From positions 16,752,475 through 16,816,474 of the forward strand of contig JBANSL010000009.1 of assembly GCA_037127255.1 (NCBI GenBank): a stretch of DNA of 64,000 nucleotides, given 5' to 3'. This document shows, piece by piece, positions 56,221 to 64,000 of the stretch. This DNA is from Persicaria tinctoria (Eukaryota > Streptophyta > Magnoliopsida > Caryophyllales > Polygonaceae). The notes under the pieces were generated by a model. That model did not search any database, was not told the DNA's origin, and saw nothing but the letters and a program-made list of their open reading frames with translations. Positions within the stretch are counted from its first letter, which is position 1. Each line of letters starts with the position of its first letter. The translations under genes and the position numbers were made by a program.

Positions 56221-57052
56221 TGTTTAGATATGTATATTTGTCTAAGTTGTACAATATCTTTTATTATATGTTTTGTAATGATACAATAACTATAGGTTAT
56301 GTGTAATAAGGTTTAGATTATGGTTAAGCTAGGATTTGAGATTAAGTATAGATGGACTGGATTGAATTGGGCTATTTGGTCTGATCTCCTAACCATTTGT
56401 GCAAGCCCAATCCGAGCCCATCTTCAGAAGCCATTACACGGCCCATTGGGAAAGAAGTGGCTGAGCTCTAGGGTTTGAGCTTCATCCGATGCACTGCTTT
56501 TCATCTAGGGTTTGAGCTATTTAAAGCTTGAGCTCTTGTTGCCTTCCGTCGTCCAACTCACTGTTCACCCTTGCTCCAAAGAGAAAGAGAGAGAAGAGAG
56601 AGTTCCAGGGTTAGGGTTTGCGATCTTCGATCCCCTTTCCTCGGACGGCCACTGAAGCTCATCTTCCTCGGCGTTTCCACGGTGGTGCGACGGTTGCTGG
56701 CTCCTCTAGTTGTCTCAGCCGCCATCCCAGAGGGCTACCTTCTCGATCTGGAACTGTGTCTCCAGATCTGAGAACATCTAAGGGAGTTCTTCTTCCTTTA
56801 GTTTTGTATAGTCGTTGTTCTTCGTTTCTTGTTCTAGACTTGCATATTCTGTACTTGGCTTTGTCCAAACCCCCTTGTATTCTTTCGATTATCATAGTGG
56901 AATAGGGCCGACTCTTGAGGCCCCGGGGATGTAGGATCGCGGATCCGAACCTCGTAAAACTCTTGTGTGTTGGTTTGATCTTTTGTCCTCTGTGCTTGTC
57001 GATTGCATGTTTGCTTGTCTCGCTCGATCCAAATCTATACTTCCCCTCTTCA
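56221..57052 (+). repeat. C3 3' LTR
   Basis: TGTTTAGATATG...CCTCTTCA, followed by GAGAG. TATA-like CTATTTAAAG lies at 56518-56527. Confidence 0.95.
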
Positions 57053-57442
57053 GAGAGGTAAAAGCATTATTATTGATAAAAGCATTATGAAAGGTGATGA
57101 ATCGTATGAAAAAGGAGTGTGGTATGAAAAGTTTGGAAATACTCCATTTCCCCGGATCATTAGCACCACATTGACAAAAAATTGCCCACCTTTAGCGTTT
57201 TACCAATCTACTCCTTATTTGAGCTTAAATTAAAGTTCTCTTGATTATTAATGCTTTGTCACGAATGAATGTTTTGCATAACCCTCCTTTTGTGAGTAGA
57301 TGTTGCTTTTATATATTTGCACATGCATGGATCTGTGACACTAGTACCTTTTCGAGGATGGTAATTGATTGCAGGGTTATATAAGAATGAATCTAATATG
57401 TTGAGAGTTTTGATTTCTTCCCCTGAATGACAATTAAAAGTA

Positions 57443-57479
57443 TTGCTTGAGGACAAGCAAGCTTAAGTATGGGGTGATT
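57443..57479 (+). promoter_or_regulatory. AGGA hairpin and polypurine tract of T3
   Basis: TTGCTTG-AGGA-CAAGCAA (57443-57460), then AAGTATGGGGTGATT, directly before the LTR at 57480. The stem is identical to that of the terminal A1 hairpin. Confidence 0.8.
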
Positions 57480-60400
57480 TGATGTCCATGTTTTATATCT
57501 ACTTTTATATCGATTTCTGCATGCATTTCATGCATTTAGGTTAGAATAATACATAAATTGTGTAGTTTATGTTTATTTGCAATATATGGAGGTCTACACA
57601 AGTTTTTGTTATATTTCGCAGAAATCGGACGCACTTTGGAGCTTAAAGAAAACTCAACGAGAAGCTAAGAATGGTGTAGCCGGAGAAAATGGAATTTTTG
57701 GGCATTCATCATTCTGAATCAAGCTTTTATGTCTTTATGAGAGTTGTAGCCCTCGGAAAGAGCTTTCCAACGCATGGTCATATGTGTCAATTCGGGAAAG
57801 TGTGTTTCAAGAACAGAGCAGAAAGCTGAGAGAACTTTACTCGATCTCGAGTACACTTACTCGATCTCGACAAAGGCTGTCCGAGCACACCTGGTCGAGC
57901 AGAGCTGATCGAGGACACCGAGTCAGAGAAAACCCGATCCCAGAAACCTACTCGATCTCGAGGAGGCCTTGTCGAGATCGACTACACCTCAGTGACATGT
58001 CCGGAGTCGACGAGCTGTGCCAAGTCGAGAAGCCGAGGACGGAGAAGTCGAGCCAACTCTACTCGATCTCGAACCAACTCTACTCGATCTCGAATACAGC
58101 TAGTCGAGATCGAGGAGCCAAGGAGCACCAGTCCGAGCCTTGTCGAGCAGAGCTACCCGAGCCAACCAGCCCAAGTCGACGCCAGTCCTACTCAAGATCG
58201 ACTAGCCCTGGCCGAGATCGACGAGCGCCGTGTCCGAAGCCGCGTTACGCGGTTTGCTGTCCGACGCGGTTTGGCTTTCCTTGGGGCCGAAGGAGTCCGA
58301 GATATCCGAGATCTATCAACATCTATCCACACCTATCAACACATGGAAGATTTTGCTCTTTAGATAGAATTTCCCTTTTTTGATTTAATTCCTAAATTAC
58401 TTTTATTTATCTTTTAAGAATTTAGATATAGATTTCGATAAAGATAGGTATTTCTATCCTTGAATAGCAAGGAATAGAAGGCTATAAATAAAGCCCTAGG
58501 GGCTGGTTTTTCATTCATTCAATTCCAGTCAGAGACAAGTAGTTCACAGAGATCGTTTAGGAGTTCAGAGGTTTTAGGGTTTTGGCATTCAGCGAGAGTT
58601 GGATCGCCGGAATTGTAAAGTCTTTTGAATTTAGTTTAATGCAAGTTTCTTTTCGTCACTGATGTTTGAGGTTGTGATGAAGCGCGAGTAGTCCACCAAC
58701 TTCTAGGGTTGGGGCGAGCCCGACGATAGCCATGCGCGTTTGAGGTAAAGATCCGACTTTTATCATGTTTTGAGCATCTACTACTTGTTATATGTTTATT
58801 ACCCATCTAATGGAGGTCCATGCTAACAACTTGGATTGTAAACATAAAATTAGTAGAGACAATTAGGGTTTCTTGAAAGAGTTGTCTAATTGTTGGAAAA
58901 GGCGAAAGATTATCCTTTGATGCAAGTCCGAGCCACATCGAGCAGAGCTAGCCGGGAGGTCCAGTCGACGAACCACCCTACTCGAGGTCGACGTGCCGTG
59001 GTCGAGGTCGAGTAGACCAGATTCCAGAAACTTCTCGACGAGACCTGTCCGACTAGAATTGGGATTCCTTCGGGCCGAAGGAGTCGATTTGGCCGAAGTT
59101 CTATCCGATTCCATCAAGTTCTATCCAAGGAGACAAGATCTATCAACATCATGAAGACTTACCCTATTTAGTTTGATCTTTTCCTTTTAGATTTATTTCC
59201 ATAAAACAATTTATTTATCTTTTAGCAATTTAGATATGATTTTAGATAGAGATAGATATCTTCTTTCCTAGAATAGCTAGGGAATGAAGCCTATAAATAA
59301 GGCCCTAGGGGCTCAGTTTTATTCATTCCAGATCAACACATTCAACTTCAGAGACAATTAGTTAGTTCCACATAGCAGTTTAGGAGTTCTAAGGTTTTTA
59401 AGGTTTTGGCTTTCTGCGAAAGTTGATTGCCAGGATTGTAAAGGCTTTTGAATTTAGTTTAATGCAAGTTTCTTTTCATCAATCAATGTCTGCGATTGCG
59501 ATGAGGCGTGAGTAGTCCACCCACTTCTGGGGCTGGGGTGAGCCCGACGGTGGCCATGTAAGGCGATGCGATAAAGGTCAGATCTTTTTGTGCGATTCAT
59601 CTTCTATCCCTATGAGCATGATTCTTTTGCGAGAGTTGAAGGTGATCCTTGTTTGTATTATTGAAGCGAAAGTGATCTTAATGCAACTTGGATTAATTAT
59701 GTGAAAAAGGGTTAGTAACAATTAGGGTTTATGCGAAAGCCTCTATATGCCTATTTGTTAATGACGAAAGTTATTTGATGGAAAGCATGATCTTTTGTGC
59801 CTTTGTGTGTTACTTTGCATGGTTATCGTTGTGGTGTTGAAACCCTGGCTTTGGAAGTCTTTTAATATATTGAAGTTTATTTCTGTCGAAATTCTGAGTT
59901 TTGGTTCGAAAATTTGCCCTTTTAAAGTTTCTGTCTTTTACTGTACTCGACATAGAGTAGTGCTTTGTCGACCTCGAGTAGTGTCTTGTCGAGGTCGAGT
60001 AGGACTTGGTCTAGGTCGAGTTGATTTGCTTCTGTCTCTTGTCGATTTTCACTTTCTGTTGTCGACCCACCTTTGTCGATCTAGAGGACAACTTACTCGA
60101 GATCGAGTAGCTTCTGTGTCCTCGTTTTATTTGCTGTTTCGCTTTGTCTTTTCTTGTTTTGCTTGTTCTTTGCTTTTGTTTTAGTTGCCCTTGCCGGGTT
60201 TATATGTTTCTTTCCTTTCTGTGTTTCTGTCTTTCTGCTGCTTCTGTGAGAATTTACAGCTACCTGAGAACTGCTGACGTGCTTCCTCGTGGATTCGATC
60301 CTGATTTTCTCTTACTACAACGGGAGGAAGTCTTGTATTATTTGCCGAGACAGGGAAGTCATTCTGATTTATACTTTAAATTTATTTCAATACTCGATTT

Positions 60401-60792
60401 ACTCCTGCAACAACAACTACTGATCTTCGACCCAAAGTCGATGTAGCTTCTGTGTGCAGGTGCTCGACAAGACAAACCGACGTCGACCAAGACCCTACTC
60501 GATCTCGAGTAAGGGCTTGTCGAGATCGACCACCAGTGTATGTGCTTGCTGCTGCTGTGTTCGACTGTCCGCTCTTCTGTCGAGTTGTTGTACTCGAGAT
60601 CTAGGACCACTGTTGTCGACTTTTGTGAGATTTCTCCGCTGCCTAGGATCCGTTGACACGCTTCCTCGAGGATTCGAACCTGACTTTCTCTTACTACATT
60701 GGAGGGAGTCTTGAACATTATTTGCTGGGATTCGATCGGTTTGCTTTACTTTATTTACTTATTGTTTGCATTCACGATTTCCTCTTACAACA
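57480..60792 (+). repeat. T3 3' LTR, chimeric with internal duplication
   Basis: Starts TGATGTCCATG, ends CTCTTACAACA. It is far longer than the 1.88-kb T1/T2 LTRs because two LTR parts follow one another: one to about 58917 and a second from about 58918, beginning inside the TCGA array. There are thus two TATA boxes (58482-58490 and 59291-59299) and two copies of the GAGTAGTCCAC leader. TCGA arrays lie at 57836-58220, 58930-59045, 59940-60110 and 60470-60620. Confidence 0.75.
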
Positions 60793-61196
60793 ATATGTAA
60801 AAGAAAACTTCCAAGATCGGGGTTTGCGAAAACGATAACCAAACATGCATCAGGCATGATAAATAACGATAATCATGCAAATTGCATCGAAGGATCAAGC
60901 TTTTGCCTTTTCCAACAATTAGACAACTCTTCCAAGAAACCCTAATGGATCTCTATTAAATAGGTAATAAACACATAAAAAAGGTAGTAGATGCTCAAAA
61001 CATAACAAAAGTCGAATCTTTACCTCAAACACGCTTGGCTATCGTCGGGCTCGCCTCAACCCTAGAAGTGGGTGGACTACTCGCTCTTCATCGCAATCGT
61101 AGACATCATTGATGGAAAAGAAACTTGAATTGAAATCAACCAAAGCTTACACCCGATTAGAGCCAACTTGCTCTCGCTCCTTAACTCCTCCCAGCC

Positions 61197-61252
<56 letters not shown>

Positions 61253-62205
61253 CTCTCTCTCTCCTACTTCTCTTCCTAAGATTGAATTGAATGATGGAAT
61301 GAATAAAAATCAGCCATATAGGCTTTATTTATAGGCTTCCAATTCTTGCTAATCAAGGAAGGAAATTCTATCTATATCTCTATCTAACATAGAACATATA
61401 ATTCTACTTAGAAATAAATCTACCTAAATAAGTAAAACTAGATAAATCCTAGGGTAATTAATTGTTTAACCCTTAGGATAGATAAAAAGATAAAAATATC
61501 TAAATCGTCATGTGTTGGAAATCTTCTCTCGAAAATATCTCCATCGGATTCGGGATAGAACCTTAACAAGACCAGGACTAGCTCAAAATTGGCCATTGTG
61601 GTCAACTTGATATCGACCAACATTTCTTCGCTTCAGCTCCAGCAACTCGATTCCGGCCTCCAGAGTGAACATCGACCAGCTTCAACTCGATATCGACTAA
61701 GTCAAGTCGTTGTCGACTTCTTCCTTTCTTCCTCGGCTGGCTTGGTCAATTCTGGGATCTCACTCGATTTTTGGCTTGGTCGACTTCGACCAGTTCCGGT
61801 CGATGTCGAGGAAATCTTGCCTTCTCTTCACAGCTCCTCGATCTAGTTCTCTTACTCGAGCCCGGGAGTGTTTTTGGCCTTGGTCGACATCGAGTAACTT
61901 ACTCGACATCGAGTATAGTCTTGAACTCGAGTTGACTTCTTCTTCCTTCCTCGATCAAGTATGCTCTCCTGCTGTAGTCCTCTTCGAGTAGCCTTAGTCG
62001 ACTTCGAGTAGATCCCATTTTTTGGTTTCGTCCTGGAATGGATCCAAATTCTGTAATATTAAACCAAAACTTATGTAGACCTCTATTTCTTGTAAATAAG
62101 CATATACTACAAATAATTCAACTTATTCCCAACCCGAAATATGCAAAGTACATAGAATAAGGAGCTAAAATAAGCATAGAAACATGGCATAAAACATGGA
62201 CATCA
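60793..62205 (-). repeat. T2 5' LTR, truncated, inverted against T3 LTR
   Basis: On the minus strand it starts TGATGTCCATG at 62205 and runs to about the GTAAAAGAAAAC region, lacking the last part of the LTR. It is related to the T2 3' LTR (roughly 93-95% by eye in compared stretches). TATA box within 61323-61334 (minus). GAAGA flanks it on the right. Confidence 0.75.
61201..61265 (+). repeat. (CT)n microsatellite
   Basis: About 65 bp of CT with a few CCT interruptions. The same site in the other two minus-strand T LTRs has 19 and 23 bp. Confidence 0.95.
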
Positions 62206-64000
62206 GAAGACGACTCTACATGTCATGCAATCTTCTTACATAAAGTATGTAAATCACCATCAGAATGTTAAAATTCAGCAGTTCTATTTACTGGAGCAGA
62301 AATGAGTAGTATGAATTTGGGTGTGCTCAATATAAGCACCTGATCATAATCTGCTCGCTCTTTCTCGTCTTTCAAAACCTATAATTGATTGAAAAGGTAG
62401 ATATGAGTACACATGGCACAAAAATGGCAAAAGTCATAGATAAACCATCAATAAAATAGGGAAATGGGAGCACCTTTGACCAAAAATGAATGGAAGTGAC
62501 CACCTGAAAACTTTACCTGTTCGTAAAATACAAATAATCATCAAATGAAATGAAATGAGCATGATTTACTTACTGTCTCTGCATGAAACATTATCCTGTA
62601 GAAGACAAATAAAACACTAACATAATGAGAGTTACCTCAAAATCTGAGGTTAAAGTAGCATTTAAATTTCTGTAGTCAACCAAGTAAACATGAAATGTAT
62701 GAAGGGAATTATTGCACGTTGATTCCTCGACAAAGTGAGAGTTACCTCAAGATCTCCATCAGTTTCCCTCATTAAGACTATGTAACATAATGCCTCCAAG
62801 GAAAAAATGTCTTTTTGTTACTTGATAAAAAAAAGTATGGATATATTAGAGCTTAAAAATAATATGGGTTAGGTAGAATCATATGTCAATCATAAAATTA
62901 GCAAGTGAGCTCAATGTTTCAACTCTCAAGATCCAGGGTAAAGTATCTTACCATCCTAGACAAAGTATTTTTTATATACGCCGATCCTCCTATAATTTGA
63001 ATTCATCCTATACTTATTCAAAGTAGCACCAACACACTTTGTAGAGTTTGCATTTGTTAAATCCATAACAAAATGCAAGGGAATTAAATTTGAAATAAGG
63101 AAGCAATAAGATTTATCAATTACCTTAGCATCATATACTCTCCCTTGCAGCTAATAAGCCCATACAACCTCACATCAATAAGCCCATCACTCATACAAGA
63201 GGAAAAAGATACAATATAAATGACTAAAAACAATGAAAATTAAAGAGCTTCTAAGCTAATAAAAATATTGCAATCATGAAGGTCATTAAAATATTGAATA
63301 ATGATTTTAGCAAAGGCAAAAACATGTGTACATCGAATGCAATGAAATTAAAGCGATCCTAAATATGTAGGGATGGATGAGAATTCTCCATTTTGAATAT
63401 GTTGCGTATTGCATATGCCAAATAACACAAATAAAACTTTCTTTGAATAACACAATATGCACCAAATACCTAACAATGTCATCACTAATAAAAACACAAA
63501 CAACATAGCCCCTAAAAACCCCAAACACCGTGGTTAAACATTCACCTGTTCATTAGAATGCATGCTCAGACTTTCGAGGAGTCAAACCATCTGTAGATAT
63601 TTGAAGTTCCCAAAAACTCATTTGAAACTTTGAGGAAAAAGCCACCACCAAAACTGCTTACTGATTGATTCTCGCCTTATCCATCAGGGGCTCTTTTGAA
63701 CTGTGGGTTCTCCTCAAAGACATTGAACAAACCCGCAATTTTCTAAGAGAGTATAATATAATGAAAAAAAAAACCAACGACATACAGTGATAACTAGAAC
63801 AAAAGAAAGAAAAGTTAAAAAAATGAAACAAGATTCACTTACAATTTGCTACATCAGTTAACAAAATTAGTAACATGAACTTACTTAAGATGAAGCTTGC
63901 TCCTCATCATAGTGTTGGAGGGTAAAAATTGATGAATTTTTTTTCGCTTCATAATTTCAAATTGTCACATACAATGTGATAAGTTTTCTTCAAATTAAAT
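62206..64000. other. AT-rich DNA without identified gene; possible CACTA interior
   Basis: No transposon end, LTR or complete gene was found. If T2 is one insertion, this is the continuation of the CACTA DNA at 31298. A short coding-like stretch occurs on the minus strand around 63745-63690 (frame containing FNVFEENPQFKRAPDG before a stop). It cannot be assigned. The rest looks like intron or intergenic sequence. Confidence 0.4.

Larger units (their letters stand above)
50901..57052 (+). mobile_element. C3: complete Copia retrotransposon
   Basis: 6,152 bp with two 832-bp LTRs that differ at about 19 positions by eye. GAGAG target duplications lie at 50896-50900 and 57053-57057. It has an initiator-Met primer site, a polypurine tract and all protein domains in Copia order (Gag, protease, integrase, reverse transcriptase, RNase H). 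The coding part has two nonsense codons and five frameshifts. Gag resembles the Tork group, a tentative call. Confidence 0.95.
49089..60792 (+). mobile_element. T3: T-family element, plus strand, 5' truncated, split by C3
   Basis: Contains an ORF remnant, 3' untranslated region with both hairpins and the shared motif, polypurine tract and a long 3' LTR region (57480-60792). The 5' part is lost at the C2 boundary. C3 is inserted at 50900 with GAGAG duplications. T3 faces T2 head-on, so the two are inverted relatives. Confidence 0.75.
31299..62205 (-). mobile_element. T2: T-family LTR element with about 29 kb of nested or replacing DNA
   Basis: The 3' LTR (31299-33193) and the start of a related minus-strand LTR ending at 62205 are both flanked outside by GAAGA (31294-31298 and 62206-62210). 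I read them as the two ends of one insertion into the CACTA DNA. Original internal sequence remains only at 33194-34771. T3 lies in or replaces the 5' LTR end, and C2 with G2 lies between, with a deletion scar at 34771/34772 where the C2 LTR is truncated. The model is inferred from boundaries and orientation. Confidence 0.65.

Noticed and set aside
63307..63528. 73-codon hydrophobic open frame on the minus strand
   Set aside because: No start context, no domain, composition typical of AT-rich DNA.

Overview
The window is nuclear DNA from a flowering plant, probably a dicot. It is an almost pure nest of transposable elements. Evidence: Copia and Ty3/gypsy polyprotein domains of plant type, plant initiator-Met and Asp tRNA primer-binding sites, a CACTA element with GT-AG introns, hAT elements with 8-bp target duplications, a TRIM, and no recognisable host gene. 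I name the elements locally: T = Athila-like family rich in TCGA motifs; A1 = gag-protease element; C1-C3 = Copia elements; G1, G2 = gypsy elements.

Layout, left half. Positions 1-6262 and 28214-34476 are two near-identical copies of one 6.26-kb segment (about 1% divergence by eye). The segment carries a hAT end, a minus-strand Copia gag-protease remnant, a CACTA end, a T-family LTR (minus) and the adjoining T-family 3' untranslated region. After 6262 comes a decayed plus-strand Copia element, C1 (6263-20243). C1 is split by a T-family LTR (6654-8784) and by a chromovirus-like solo LTR, G1 (9435-19419). G1 is itself split by A1 (10329-17265), an element with both LTRs, a tRNA-Asp primer site, an open 906-codon gag-protease frame, a polypurine tract and a perfect 5-bp target duplication. 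From 20.2 to 24.1 kb lie low-copy sequence, a TRIM and two tRNA-like sequences in inverted orientation. A 3.4-kb CACTA element with a spliced C48 (Ulp1-like) protease gene follows (24130-27541), then a 741-bp hAT element (27794-28534).

Layout, right half. The T-family element T2 (minus) can be traced from its 3' LTR (31299-33193) to the start of its 5' LTR (62205). Both outer edges are flanked by GAAGA, so about 31 kb of later insertions sit inside or replace parts of it. These are C2, a SIRE-like Copia (34772-49088, minus), holding a gypsy polyprotein G2 (36930-42170, minus); T3, a plus-strand T element (49089-60792), holding C3, a complete Copia element (50901-57052) with GAGAG duplications; and the truncated T2 5' LTR (60793-62205). 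The last 1.8 kb has no identified gene and may continue the CACTA element that T2 entered.

How the parts work together. The autonomous functions are mostly broken. G2 has four nonsense codons in one otherwise open frame. C3 has five frameshifts and two stops. C2 lacks protease and integrase but keeps an open reverse transcriptase-RNase H frame. A1 and the T elements show no pol and would depend on enzymes from other elements. The most interesting unexplained signal is a module shared by A1 and T. An RGGA-loop hairpin is followed by AAGTRTGGGG and occurs twice per element, with different but mostly compensating stem sequences. Between the two hairpins lies a second conserved motif, CATGACACCCATGTTTGC.
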